Positions 9,689-19,205 of a DNA stretch of 64,000 nt are shown piece by piece (position 1 is the first letter of the stretch; each line of letters begins with the position of its first letter). The position numbers and the translations under genes are program-made. Under the pieces are notes generated by a model, which was not told the DNA's origin, searched no databases, and worked only from the letters and a program-made list of their open reading frames with translations. Source of the DNA: CAZUZS01 sp964624795 (GTDB lineage Bacteria; Calditrichota; Calditrichia; RBG-13-44-9); the NCBI GenBank assembly GCA_964624795.1, contig CAZUZS010000008.1:34975-98974 (forward strand), given 5' to 3'.

Positions 9689-10537
9689 ATGGCGCGTGGT
9701 TCCATTAGTCGAGCAAGTCAATCACTTGATAAGTATTTGCAGGAAATCGGTGAAGTCCCCTTATTGACGCCGCAAGAAGAAATCGATCTTGCGCGACGCA
9801 TTAAGCAGGGGGACCAGATCGCTTTGGAAAGACTAACCAAAGCGAACCTGCGCTTCGTAGTAAGCGTCGCAAAGCAGTACCAAAACCAGGGCCTGTCATT
9901 AGGCGATTTGATTAATGAGGGAAATTTGGGATTAATCAAGGCGGCAAAACGTTTTGACGAAACCCGTGGATTTAAATTTATCTCCTACGCAGTGTGGTGG
10001 ATTCGCCAGAGCATATTGCAGGCATTAGCCGAACAATCCCGGGTGGTCAGGTTGCCCCTCAACCGGGTCGGCGCGTTGAATAAAATCGGGAAGGCCTACT
10101 CTTCGCTGGAACAGGAGTTCGAGAGAGAACCCAGTGCCAGCGAAATTGCGACCCAATTGGACATGACCGATTTTGAAGTAGCCGATACGCTGAAAATATC
10201 GGGACGCCACCTGAGTATGGATGCCCCCTTCAGCAATAGCGAAGATAACCGGCTGCTGGACGTAATTCAGAACGATCATCTCCCACCGCCCGACAACGAT
10301 CTCATCGGGGAGTCGCTGCGAGTGGAGATAGACCGCGCCCTGGCTACGCTAACCAAGCGGGAGGCAGAGGTGGTTCGGCTCTATTTTGGATTGGGCCAGG
10401 AACATCCCTTAACGCTGGAAGAAATCGGAGAACGCTTTAACCTGACCCGTGAACGGGTACGTCAGATAAAAGAGAAAGCGATTCGCCGGTTGCGGCACAC
10501 CTCTAGGAGCCGGGCGTTACGGGCTTTTCTGGGTTAA
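9689..10537 (+). CDS. rpoD: Primary RNA polymerase sigma factor (RpoD/SigA type, short form)
   Basis: The 282-residue protein carries all group 1 sigma-70 regions in order. Region 1.2 is SLDKYLQEIGEVPLL, region 2 is GLIKAAKRFDETRGFKFISY followed by AVWWIRQSI, region 3 starts at RLPLNRVG, and region 4.2 ends in LTLEEIGERFNLTRERVRQI. It lacks the long region 1.1 and the non-conserved insert of proteobacterial RpoD, as is usual in Bacteroidota and relatives. A strong AGGAGG lies upstream of the ATG and an intrinsic terminator follows the stop. It probably is the housekeeping sigma factor and appears to be a single-gene transcript. Confidence 0.95.
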   Translation: MARGSISRASQSLDKYLQEIGEVPLLTPQEEIDLARRIKQGDQIALERLTKANLRFVVSVAKQYQNQGLSLGDLINEGNLGLIKAAKRFDETRGFKFISYAVWWIRQSILQALAEQSRVVRLPLNRVGALNKIGKAYSSLEQEFEREPSASEIATQLDMTDFEVADTLKISGRHLSMDAPFSNSEDNRLLDVIQNDHLPPPDNDLIGESLRVEIDRALATLTKREAEVVRLYFGLGQEHPLTLEEIGERFNLTRERVRQIKEKAIRRLRHTSRSRALRAFLG

Positions 10538-10563
10538 GCTTACTAAAATCGGGCATTAAATTT

Positions 10564-10597
10564 AACCCGGGGTATTTGCTCCGGGTTTTATTTTTTT
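10564..10597 (+). terminator. Intrinsic terminator of the sigma factor gene
   Basis: The arms AACCCGG (10564-10570) and CCGGGTT (10581-10587) enclose a 10-base loop and are followed by TTATTTTTTT. It sits 26 bases after the rpoD stop. Confidence 0.85.
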
Positions 10598-10689
10598 GCC
10601 GGAACAGAAATTCATGGTTCAAGGTTTGAGTCGGTGAAATGATGCGGAATGATGCAGTAAGATCTCATTCGATGGTGGGTATGTTAGAA

Positions 10690-10777
10690 ATTGTCATTCC
10701 CGAGCGCTCTTATCGGGAATACAGTAATCACACTAAATAGATTCCCGCTTAAAACATGCGGGAAGGACCGATCTTTC
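10690..10777. repeat. Tandem double-hairpin repeat, copy 1
   Basis: Two stem-loops stand in series in the 370-base non-coding space before the 5'-nucleotidase gene: ATTCCCGA/TCGGGAAT and TTCCCGC/GCGGGAA. They begin with TTGTCATTCC. The same arrangement (TTGTCATTCC, hairpin, AATAGATTCCC, CATGCGGGAA) recurs at 30245-30345, which marks it as a dispersed REP/BIME-like sequence. The rest of 10598-10966 shows no gene. Confidence 0.65.
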
Positions 10778-10966
10778 TTACTCATTTGTGAGATCCTGCA
10801 TGACACAATGAGAAATATCTTGATTGAAAAGTTTAACTCAAGTATATTTTTTGACTGTTTGGTATTGAAATTTCCACTCAGGAAAAATTTGTTTTATGAA
10901 TTTGTAATGGAAGAAAGCACTTTTATACTCCGGGAAACCATCCAATTAAAATAAGCAGGATTTCTG

Positions 10967-12649
10967 ATGAACCGATTATCAATCATTTTTGTTTTGTTAT
11001 TTTCAGCATTTCTCATGAGCCATGCGGAGACTGATCCCAGTTTCCAGCTCAACATATTTTTCACCAATGATGTGCATGGCGGGATTACCGAGCAATCTGC
11101 TGAGTTTCTCAATCCCGATTTTCCGCCCACCCTGGGTGGGGGCGCTTCCGCTATGGCTATCATGAAAAAAGCGCGGGAAAATGCCGAGCAGAAAGGCAAT
11201 TCCTGGCTTACCCTGGATGCCGGCGACATTTTCCAGGGAACGCTGGTCGGAACGCTTTCCAAAGGAGAAGTTGTAGTTAAATACATGAATATGGCGGGTT
11301 ATGATGCCTGCGTTCCCGGCAATCACGACTTTGATCTGGGCCGGGACAACCTGCAAAAGCTGATCGCTGAATCCAATTTTCCATGGATTAGCTGCAACAT
11401 TATCGATAAGTCGACCGGGAAAATCTGGGCACCGCTTAAACCGTACATCATTAAGGAAGTGAACGGCGTAAAAATAGGATTTACCGGATGCACCACCGTG
11501 GGCACCGAATATATGAGCTTCCCCGAGAACATCAAGGGCCTGGAATTTATACCGGAAATTCCCGCCATGCAGAAGATTGTGAATGTGCTGCGTGAAAAGG
11601 AGAAAGTTGATCTGGTGGTAGCCATGGTTCACACCGGTCTCCCCTACGATCCCCGTGAGGGCTACGAGGAACTACAGAAAACAACCTACGACAGCGTTAT
11701 CGCCCGCGGATATGCCAATGCAATGGAAATTGCTCACTTTGTAAAGGGGATCGACATCCTGCTGGGAGGTCACCTGCACAAGGGCTACCCGAAACCGTGG
11801 GAAGATCCCATAAATCACACCATCTGCGTTCAGAATTATGGCAATGGCGGAAACCTTGGCTGGCTCAAGGTGCAGATTGACAGGAAGACCCGCTCAATTG
11901 CCGGCTACGATTTCCCATCGGAAGACGGCACCCTTTTACTGTTGCAGGAGGACGAATTCTGGCCGGACAGTACCGTTGCCGCCTATATGAAAACCCAGCA
12001 GGATAAATATGAAAAGGGTTTTCGGGAGGTGATTGGCTCCACCAAAACAGCATTAACCCGCGCCGGTGTTGGCGAATCGCCAATGTACGACCTGGTAACC
12101 GATGCCATGCGGGAGCGGCTGAAAGCAGATTTTTCCTTCACCAACTACGGGGGAATCCGGGCTGATTTGAAGGTCGGTCCAATTACCCGTGAAGATATTT
12201 TTAAGGTGCTGCCATTTGGAAATCAGGCGGTGGAATTCCAGGTGGACGGCAAATTCCTCAAGCAAATAATTGAACAGAAAATCAAAGGCGGCGGCCGGGG
12301 GATGGCAATTTCCGGCGGCAAAATTGTTTACAGCAAATCGCTGCCGGACGGACACCGCGTGGTGAGCTTTTTAATCGACGGCAAGCCGTTGCAGGCCGAC
12401 AAAATTTATCGTGTCGCGACCACCGATTACCTGATGGAAGGAAATTCCGGCCTGGCAATTCTCAAATCCATTCCGACTGAAAAAGTTGCCTACACCGGCA
12501 TCCTGGTGCGGGAAGCGGTTATTGAGTACGTAAAGAAAAACTCCCCGCTTAATATTAAGATTGAAGGCCGTTGGGAGAAAGATGACGGTGCCAGGCCCGA
12601 TCCGAAATGGGAAAAACAGTTTGAGGATGCGCAAGCTTCGGTGCAGTGA
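10967..12649 (+). CDS. Secreted 5'-nucleotidase / UDP-sugar hydrolase family protein
   Basis: The 560-residue precursor has a signal peptide (MNRLSIIFVLLFSAFLMSHA), an N-terminal calcineurin-like phosphoesterase domain and a C-terminal 5'-nucleotidase domain. Metal-ligand motifs are FFTNDVHGG, LDAGDIFQGT, GNHDFDLG, VAMVHTG and GGHLHKG. The C-terminal domain shows FTNYGGIRADL, FGNQAVEFQVDG and DYLMEGNSG. Family members hydrolyse nucleoside 5'-phosphates, cyclic nucleotides or UDP-sugars outside the cytoplasm to scavenge nucleosides and phosphate. No ATGC-type anchor is seen. It is followed by larC 52 bases later. Confidence 0.92.
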   Translation: MNRLSIIFVLLFSAFLMSHAETDPSFQLNIFFTNDVHGGITEQSAEFLNPDFPPTLGGGASAMAIMKKARENAEQKGNSWLTLDAGDIFQGTLVGTLSKGEVVVKYMNMAGYDACVPGNHDFDLGRDNLQKLIAESNFPWISCNIIDKSTGKIWAPLKPYIIKEVNGVKIGFTGCTTVGTEYMSFPENIKGLEFIPEIPAMQKIVNVLREKEKVDLVVAMVHTGLPYDPREGYEELQKTTYDSVIARGYANAMEIAHFVKGIDILLGGHLHKGYPKPWEDPINHTICVQNYGNGGNLGWLKVQIDRKTRSIAGYDFPSEDGTLLLLQEDEFWPDSTVAAYMKTQQDKYEKGFREVIGSTKTALTRAGVGESPMYDLVTDAMRERLKADFSFTNYGGIRADLKVGPITREDIFKVLPFGNQAVEFQVDGKFLKQIIEQKIKGGGRGMAISGGKIVYSKSLPDGHRVVSFLIDGKPLQADKIYRVATTDYLMEGNSGLAILKSIPTEKVAYTGILVREAVIEYVKKNSPLNIKIEGRWEKDDGARPDPKWEKQFEDAQASVQ

Positions 12650-12701
12650 CGCGCAATTTCGCCCACACCAATCCAAGGCCCGGCGTTGATTGGAATTTCA
12701 A

Positions 12702-13874
12702 ATGAAATACATTTATCTCGATGCCATCGGCGGCGCATCCGGCGACATGCTGTTGGGTGCCTTTCTGGACAGTTTCGTGCCGCTGGACTACTTCCAGAAT
12801 TCCATCGCCGAATTGGGACTTCCCGATTACCAGATCAAATTAGAAAAAACGCAGCGCCACCACATTGCGGCGAGGAAATTCAGTGTGCTTAGCAGCGACC
12901 GGACTCCCCGCCACCTGAAAGACATCATTCAAATAATTTCCAAAAGCGCACTCTCCAACTTTGTCAAGGATCAATCGATTGCCGTGTTCCGCAAGCTGGG
13001 GGAGCACGAAGCCAAAATTCACAACATTCTCCTGGAAAAAGTGCACTTCCACGAAGTGGGTGCAGTGGATTCCATCATCGATATCGTGGGCACATTTATC
13101 TGCCTGGATTATGTTAATGTGGATAAGATATTCACCTCACCGTTGCCGGTCAGCCGGGGATTTGTAAAAGCATCCCACGGCCGGCTGCCGGTGCCTGCGC
13201 CTGCAACGCTTGCCCTGCTGAAGGGTTATCCGCTCGATTATCGTGCAGTGGAAGCCGAGCTGGTGACGCCCACCGGGGCGGTTTTGTTCACTCACATTTC
13301 GCACGGCGGGCTGCCGCTCTCCAGCCAGTTTACCGTTTCCCAAATCGGCTACGGGGCAGGCAGCAAGGATTTTCCCGAATTTCCCAACCTGCTGCGCATC
13401 TGGAGCGGCGAGCTGTTGGACGAGATCGAGCACGAGACCGTAATCCAGGTTGAGACTAACATCGATGATATGAATCCGGAAATCTTCCCGCACCTTCAGC
13501 AATTGCTTTTCGAGGCCGGCGTAATGGACGTTACCTTTTATCCCGGCATCATGAAGAAAGGGCGACAGGGAACACTGATTTCGATTTTGAGTGATGTTTC
13601 CCTCCTGGATACAATTCGGAATATTTTGTACAGCCAGACTACCACCATCGGCTTCCGTTACTTTCCGCTGCACCGCGAAAAACTGCCGCGCGAGATCAGA
13701 AAAATCGATTCCCCCTGGGGGAAGATTCAGATGAAAGTGGTGAAATGGCAGAATAGCGAACGATGGCTTCCGGAATATGAAGAATGCCGCCGAATTGCCG
13801 AAAAAACCGGCGAGCCGTTGCTCACGGTTTACCAAAAAATACAATTGTTTCTCGTTCAGAAACAATCCTCTTAA
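12702..13874 (+). CDS. larC: Nickel pincer cofactor biosynthesis protein LarC
   Basis: LarC inserts nickel into the pincer cofactor of lactate racemase-type (LarA) enzymes in a CTP-dependent step. The 390-residue protein is a single uninterrupted LarC1-LarC2 polypeptide, whereas some species make it by frameshifting. Family motifs are the N-terminal YLDAIGGASGDMLLGAFLD, a HFHEVGAVDSIIDIVG block, SRGFVKASHGRLPVPAPAT, ETNIDDMNPE and GIMKKGRQG. I start at ATG 12702; a TTG at 12690 adds four residues. No larA, larB or larE is visible in the window, so its client is elsewhere. Confidence 0.9.
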   Translation: MKYIYLDAIGGASGDMLLGAFLDSFVPLDYFQNSIAELGLPDYQIKLEKTQRHHIAARKFSVLSSDRTPRHLKDIIQIISKSALSNFVKDQSIAVFRKLGEHEAKIHNILLEKVHFHEVGAVDSIIDIVGTFICLDYVNVDKIFTSPLPVSRGFVKASHGRLPVPAPATLALLKGYPLDYRAVEAELVTPTGAVLFTHISHGGLPLSSQFTVSQIGYGAGSKDFPEFPNLLRIWSGELLDEIEHETVIQVETNIDDMNPEIFPHLQQLLFEAGVMDVTFYPGIMKKGRQGTLISILSDVSLLDTIRNILYSQTTTIGFRYFPLHREKLPREIRKIDSPWGKIQMKVVKWQNSERWLPEYEECRRIAEKTGEPLLTVYQKIQLFLVQKQSS

Positions 13875-13928
13875 AATCCCGTTTTAAGTTCGTTGCTACA
13901 GCTTCTCACGAATAACCAGGTAAGCAAA

Positions 13929-14828
13929 TTGCGCAATAAAATTTTGGCGTTCTGGGAATTTACCCGTCCCCACACCATTATCGGCACCACGCTCAGCATT
14001 TGCGCCCTTTATGTTATCGCGCTGGTGGAAAGCAATTTCATTGCGCTTCGCCTGCCCGATTTATTCGCTGCGCTGGTGAGCTGCCTGGCCGGAAATATTT
14101 ATATTGTCGGCCTGAACCAGATTCAGGACATCGAGATAGACCGTGTCAACAAGCCGTATTTGCCGATACCGGCCGGAGATTTCTCCCCGGCTACCGCCTG
14201 GACGATTGTGCTTTTCGCCGGCGTCTTGTCGGTTACGCTGGCCGCAATTCAGGGGAGTTACCTTCTGCCGGTGATTCTCATCAGCTTGTTCCTTGGAACG
14301 CTATATTCGCTTCCTCCGGTACGATTAAAAAGATTTCCTTTCTGGGCATCCTTTTGCATTTTTGTGGTGCGGGGGCTGGTGGTGAATGTGGGCATTTTTC
14401 TCTATTTTTACGACGCAATCAGTGGAATAAGCCGTCTGACGCCCCCGGTGTGGGCGCTGACTGTTTTCATGTTTGGATTCAGCCTTATCATCGCCTGGTT
14501 CAAAGACATCCCGGACACCGAGGGCGACCGGCAGTTCCGGATCAGCACATTTGCCCTTCGCCTGGGACAGAAAGCGGTTTTCCTGATGGGAATCGTCCTT
14601 CTCAGCATTCTGTATATTGGGATGATTATCGCGGGTTTTCTTCGGCTGCCGGGTGTAAACGAGCCGTTTCTAATCATCAGCCACCTTGCACTGCTTTTGT
14701 TGTTGTGGCTGCGCAGTGGCAAAGTCGATCCGGCTGAACAAGCGTCAATGACCAGCCACTACCATTTCATTTGGAAGCTGTTTTATGTGGAATATATCGC
14801 TTTTCCGGCTGCCTGCCTGCTGGGCTGA
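13929..14828 (+). CDS. UbiA-family prenyltransferase, homogentisate phytyltransferase-like
   Basis: The protein is a polytopic membrane prenyltransferase of about 299 residues. It opens with FWEFTRPHTIIGT, has the first aspartate-rich motif NQIQDIEIDRVNKPYLP and the second KDIPDTEGDR, and about eight or nine hydrophobic helices. The NKPYLPIPAGD wording resembles homogentisate prenyltransferases more than MenA, UbiA or CyoE, but the substrate is not proved. The start is uncertain: TTG 13929 has AGGT at a good distance, while TTG 13893 would add 12 residues. It lies 18-54 bases after larC and may be co-transcribed with it. Confidence 0.8.
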   Translation: MRNKILAFWEFTRPHTIIGTTLSICALYVIALVESNFIALRLPDLFAALVSCLAGNIYIVGLNQIQDIEIDRVNKPYLPIPAGDFSPATAWTIVLFAGVLSVTLAAIQGSYLLPVILISLFLGTLYSLPPVRLKRFPFWASFCIFVVRGLVVNVGIFLYFYDAISGISRLTPPVWALTVFMFGFSLIIAWFKDIPDTEGDRQFRISTFALRLGQKAVFLMGIVLLSILYIGMIIAGFLRLPGVNEPFLIISHLALLLLLWLRSGKVDPAEQASMTSHYHFIWKLFYVEYIAFPAACLLG

Positions 14829-14989
14829 GCGCAAACGGCATGGCGCAGGGAGCCCGGCGCGCGGGCCATTTTTCATTGGTCATTGGTCATTTCACGGCCT
14901 CAATACTCCCGCATAGCGGCCACCATGTGGCAACACTCCATTAATTCCAACACTCCACAATCCTCTCTGAATCACATGTCGCTATGTTG

Positions 14990-15775
14990 TTACCTCTCAG
15001 GATACCCAATCAGATAGGTCATCGTGACAAAAAACCGGGTGCGGATCTTGCCAATCTCCCAGTCGAAATTCGGGGCGTCAAGAGATTCCACAAGCTCGTT
15101 CAATTCAACTTCCGAATAGGTCCTGAGATTGGATGCAGTGCCGTCCCACACCGCAATAAACGGCACTACCGGTATCAGGTAGGTAAAGAGAAGCCTTTTC
15201 CAGGAAAACGGCTTAATAAACGGCGTCATGAACAAAACTGCCAGTGGCGAAAGCAGGATCAGCAGCATGTTTACGGGATAACGGCCGGTCAGCTCAAAGA
15301 CACCGATCCCCTCCTTTTTGCGGACGGCATCCTGCAAGATTTTCCGGGCATGGGCTGGTTTAAAATGGTGGAAAGAGTTGAACATTGTTCGGAAACCATT
15401 CAGATTTTCAGGGAGCGATTCAGCATTTACTGATGTTTCGATGAAAGAAATTCTGCCGTCACTCTTTGCAGCGATTTCTCCAAATGCTTCCACATGGGGA
15501 AATTTGTCGGTAAGCACAGCGTTCAACTTCATCCCATATTCTTCTTCGAACTGCTGCAGAATAGTTATAACGGGCCCCGAGCTTCCCGACGCGAGGTCCA
15601 CAATCTGACTGCAATTCAAGCGATCCAAATCGTGCCTGATTAGGGGGATGACCGGCCGGTAGAGATGCAGCGCTGAAACCACATACTCCAGGTAGTCCGT
15701 TACCAGGTTTCTCCAAAGCTGCGGAAACCATGAATAATCTTCAAATTCAAAAAGGTGGATTCTCTTCATAATCAT
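14990..15775 (-). CDS. Membrane-associated SAM-dependent methyltransferase of unknown substrate
   Basis: The roughly 261-residue protein has a class I methyltransferase core: VDLASGSSGPVITIL is the SAM-binding loop, LTDKFP follows beta-2, and MFNSFHHFKPAHARKIL matches the post-motif region of small-molecule methyltransferases. Residues about 175-215 are hydrophobic (LLILLSPLAVLFMTPF and LLFTYLIPVVPFIAVW), which suggests membrane insertion and a lipid-like substrate. Start is ATG 15775 or 15769; neither has a strong ribosome-binding site. It is convergent with the UbiA-type gene, so a shared quinone pathway is only a guess. Confidence 0.7.
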   Translation of the reverse strand: MIMKRIHLFEFEDYSWFPQLWRNLVTDYLEYVVSALHLYRPVIPLIRHDLDRLNCSQIVDLASGSSGPVITILQQFEEEYGMKLNAVLTDKFPHVEAFGEIAAKSDGRISFIETSVNAESLPENLNGFRTMFNSFHHFKPAHARKILQDAVRKKEGIGVFELTGRYPVNMLLILLSPLAVLFMTPFIKPFSWKRLLFTYLIPVVPFIAVWDGTASNLRTYSEVELNELVESLDAPNFDWEIGKIRTRFFVTMTYLIGYPER

Positions 15776-15906
15776 CTCGTGGCAGCTCGATTTCAACCCG
15801 CAAAGTCAGATATTAATTGGGGAAAAGTCAACCACCCACTGCAATCTACCAGTGGAATATCCCAAATCCAATATCTAAGTCCGTAATTGGATAGATAATC
15901 CATGCA

Positions 15907-16085
15907 CTTTCTCTTGCCACAACGGCACGAAGGCACAAAGGGGCACAAAGATTTGTCCTTGTTAACTTTACAGGAAGATCGAAAGAAGAGAACAGTCTGG
16001 ACGAGAATCAGCCTTTTCAGAAAATCCTTTTGGATACCTTCCGTAATTCCTGGAGCCTTAGTGCTTTTGTGGCAGAAAAGGATTA
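15907..16085. repeat. MITE-like element with GCCACAAnGGCAC-type inverted ends, copy 1
   Basis: The left end reads TTGCCACAACGGCACGAAGG and the right end, reverse-complemented, reads CTGCCACAAAAGCACTAAGG. These are imperfect inverted ends about 175 bases apart with no coding content. It occupies most of the 400-base space between the methyltransferase and the TPR gene; the remainder holds the TPR gene's leader with GGAG ahead of its ATG. A related element is at 23228-23370. Confidence 0.6.
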
Positions 16086-16196
16086 ATCCGATTTAAACAC
16101 AACCTTACACCCACATTACCCGCCGGTGTTGAATTCTCTTTGCCAAACCATATCTTATCTCTTATATTAAACCCTATATTTTTTGGAGTTTAACAA

Positions 16197-19100
16197 ATGC
16201 TGAAATACAGTTTGAAGACCTTTCCGATTTTTCTGCTGCTGATTTTCGTTTCGCTCTCTGCCGCCCAAATTTCCAAGCTGGAAAAACAGGACTACCTGAC
16301 CGCCCGCGGAATGTTTGACGACGGAATGTACGAGTTGGCGCTCAGCCAGCTGCAAGGCTTTCAACAGAAATACCCTAACAGCCCCCTGGCCGAAGAAACG
16401 CATTTTTTGCAGGCGGAATGCTATTTTTATCTGAATCGCTACCCGGAAGCAATCCAAAAATACCGGGAGCACATTCAGCAGTTTCCCAATGGCAGCATGG
16501 TGGACGAGGCATATTTCCGGCTGGGGCTCTCATACTACAAGAACAGCCAGTATAATTCGGCGATCACCAGTTTGCAGGAATTCGCCGACAAATATCCGCA
16601 ACACGAGCTGGTAGCGGAAGCCTTTTACTGGATGGGTGAGAGCTACTACAAAATGAAATTGCTGGACAAAGCGGAGGCCGCTTACAAGCGCTGCATCGAG
16701 AAATATCCTGGCGCGGAGATTAAGCCATATGCCTATTATAGCCTGGGATGGATTTACCAGGATACGCAGCAGCCGGAAAAAGCACTGGAAGTTTACAGGA
16801 AACTGGTCACCGAATTCCCTGAAAACGACCTGAGTCTGGAGGCTTATTTCATCCAGGGAAACATCTACTACGAAATGGGCAACTACGACCAGGCCATTGC
16901 GGTTACCCTCGATGGGCTGAAGAAGGATGCCAAGGACCGCTTCAAACCGCAGGGGCTTTTCCTGATTGGAGAAGCGACATTCGCCAAAGGCGAAGTGCAG
17001 AAATCGCGCGAAATTTACCAGCGGGTGATCCGGGAATTTCCCTACCACGATGTTTACTGGCAGGCGCAATTCTCCCTGGGATGGACATACCTGGTGGAGA
17101 AGGATTACCAACAGGGCTATGGAATTTTCCATCAGATTGCCACCAGCCAGGCGCAGAGTCCCATTGGCGTGAAAGCACTTTTTTACAGCGCGGTTTGTAA
17201 GAAGAATTTGAATGATACGCAAACCGCCGATCAGCTTTTTAATCAACTGGTGATTTCGCACCCCGAAAGCGAATTTGCCGATGACGGTCTTTATGAACTA
17301 GCCGGCATGGAATTCGACCAGAAAAAGTATAATGATGCCCTTCGCTATTTGCAAAAGCTGACGGACATTTACCCGGAGAGCGATCTGGTAACGGCAGGAT
17401 TAAAAATGCAGGCGGATTGCTGGATTGGCCTGGAGAATTACAGCAAGGCGCTGCAAACCCTGAATGAAATCCAAAGTGCGCCGCCCAACATCTTGCAGGA
17501 AGTGATTTTCAAGCGCGGCTGGTGCGCCTTCCAATTAGGGGATTACGAGCAGGCAGCCACCGATCTGCAACTTTACCTGCAACAGTTCCCGCAGGGCGAA
17601 CTGATCTCCGATGTGCATTACTGGCTGGCAGAGGCATTATACAACCAGGGCGACTATGCCGGTGCACTGAAAGCCTACCAGACTTATCTCAAGAACTACC
17701 CCAATCAGCAATATGCCAGCGACGCGAAGTACGGGGTGGCCTGGAGCGATTACCAGCTCAGCCGCTATCGCGAAGCGATTTCCACTTTCAGCGAATTGAG
17801 CAAATCCAGCAATAATCCCACCTACGTTTCGGATGCGCTGCTGCGAATCGCCGATGCGTATTTTGCCCAGAAAGATTATGAAAAGGCAGCCGACTACTAC
17901 CAGCGCTACCTGCAGCGTTTCCCGGCCGGGAAAGAGCGCGACTGGGCCGGTTTTCAGATTGGGATGTGCAGCCTGAAGCAGGAAAACTACCGGGCGGCCC
18001 GCAGCGATTTCCAAAAATTAGCACAGGGTACCGGCAAGGGAGAGTATAACGAAAACGCCAAATATCTCATCGGGCGCAGCTACTTCATGGAAAACGATTT
18101 CGACCACGCCATCAGCGTCTACAAGGAATTCGTGAATTCATATCCCAAAAGCGACCTGCTGCCCCGTGTTTACTACGACATCGGTGATGCATTTTATAAT
18201 AAGCGGGATTTCCGGGCTGCCATGATTTGGTACGAAGATGTGATCAAAAAATTCCCGGAAAGTACAGTTCTGGGAGAAGCGATCAGCGGGATGCAGTGGT
18301 CGGCGATGCAGATGGGCCAGGTGGATAAGGCTTTTCAGGTGGCCGATCGTTACATCCAACAAAACCCGGACAGCAAGCTGAGCGAAGAGCTGCTGATCCG
18401 CCGCGGCGATTTCTACTTCGGACAGAACAAATTCCAGGAAAGCATCCGGGCCTACCAGGATTTCCTGCGCCGCTACCCCGGCTCCCTCATGGCACCCAAA
18501 TCACAGTACTGGATCGGCCTGAGCTATGTGAACCTGAAAAACTGGGATTCCGCCGACCAGGCGTTTCAAAAAGTTCTGCGGCAGTACTCCGACAGCGACG
18601 TGGTTCCCGATGCACTCTTCCAGATGGGAGTCATCGCGCGGCAGGAAAACAAATTGGATCAGTCGCTGGGCTATTTCAAGAGAATCCTGGGCGGCCAGTT
18701 TCGCCGCAGCCAGGACACCGCATTTACCAGCGAGGTTTACTACCAGTTGGGGCTTACCTACCTGCGGCAGGACGACGCTGCAGAGGGCAAGGCGTCATTT
18801 CAGAAATCAATTGACGTGAATTCCGGCTCTTTCAGCTCATACCAGGCCCGCATTGAGCTAGCCAGACTGTTCGCCAAAGAGAAATCCATCGGACAGGCAC
18901 AAACGCTGCTAAACCAGGTGATCCAGGATCGCAACGACGAGCTGGCCGCCGAGGCGCAGAAAGTTTTAGGCGATGTCTATTTCGATTCCGGGAAATACCA
19001 GGAAGCGGTCACCAATTACCTTCGCGTGAAATACGTTTACCAGGCCTACCCCAACTGGGTTGCCCGGGCGCTGTATGCTGCTGGAACCGCTTACGAAAAA

Positions 19101-19205
19101 TTGGGACAGGTGGAGCAGGCCAAGAAGGTTTACCAGGAGATTGTGGATAAATTCCCGGCGGAGAAGATAAGCGATCAGGCAAAACAACGGCTGGCGGCGC
19201 TATGA
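16197..19205 (+). CDS. Large exported tetratricopeptide-repeat protein
   Basis: The 1002-residue precursor has a signal peptide (MLKYSLKTFPIFLLLIFVSLSAA) and is otherwise made of about two dozen TPR units of the YbgF/BamD-like kind (for example YPNSPLAEETHFLQAECYF, YQRYLQRFPAGKERDWAGFQ). Most units end in a FP or YP turn followed by a small-residue helix. Such solenoids hold protein complexes together in the periplasm. Its stop overlaps the ATG of the following barrel gene by four bases (ATGA), and ExbB, ExbD and TonB genes follow, so it probably serves an energised outer-membrane system. The specific function is unknown. Confidence 0.88.
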   Translation: MLKYSLKTFPIFLLLIFVSLSAAQISKLEKQDYLTARGMFDDGMYELALSQLQGFQQKYPNSPLAEETHFLQAECYFYLNRYPEAIQKYREHIQQFPNGSMVDEAYFRLGLSYYKNSQYNSAITSLQEFADKYPQHELVAEAFYWMGESYYKMKLLDKAEAAYKRCIEKYPGAEIKPYAYYSLGWIYQDTQQPEKALEVYRKLVTEFPENDLSLEAYFIQGNIYYEMGNYDQAIAVTLDGLKKDAKDRFKPQGLFLIGEATFAKGEVQKSREIYQRVIREFPYHDVYWQAQFSLGWTYLVEKDYQQGYGIFHQIATSQAQSPIGVKALFYSAVCKKNLNDTQTADQLFNQLVISHPESEFADDGLYELAGMEFDQKKYNDALRYLQKLTDIYPESDLVTAGLKMQADCWIGLENYSKALQTLNEIQSAPPNILQEVIFKRGWCAFQLGDYEQAATDLQLYLQQFPQGELISDVHYWLAEALYNQGDYAGALKAYQTYLKNYPNQQYASDAKYGVAWSDYQLSRYREAISTFSELSKSSNNPTYVSDALLRIADAYFAQKDYEKAADYYQRYLQRFPAGKERDWAGFQIGMCSLKQENYRAARSDFQKLAQGTGKGEYNENAKYLIGRSYFMENDFDHAISVYKEFVNSYPKSDLLPRVYYDIGDAFYNKRDFRAAMIWYEDVIKKFPESTVLGEAISGMQWSAMQMGQVDKAFQVADRYIQQNPDSKLSEELLIRRGDFYFGQNKFQESIRAYQDFLRRYPGSLMAPKSQYWIGLSYVNLKNWDSADQAFQKVLRQYSDSDVVPDALFQMGVIARQENKLDQSLGYFKRILGGQFRRSQDTAFTSEVYYQLGLTYLRQDDAAEGKASFQKSIDVNSGSFSSYQARIELARLFAKEKSIGQAQTLLNQVIQDRNDELAAEAQKVLGDVYFDSGKYQEAVTNYLRVKYVYQAYPNWVARALYAAGTAYEKLGQVEQAKKVYQEIVDKFPAEKISDQAKQRLAAL

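Noticed and set aside
13929..14828. Heme O synthase CtaB for the oxidase cluster
   Set aside because: The aspartate-rich motifs and NKPYLP block resemble homogentisate-type prenyltransferases, and it is 27 kb from the oxidase genes.
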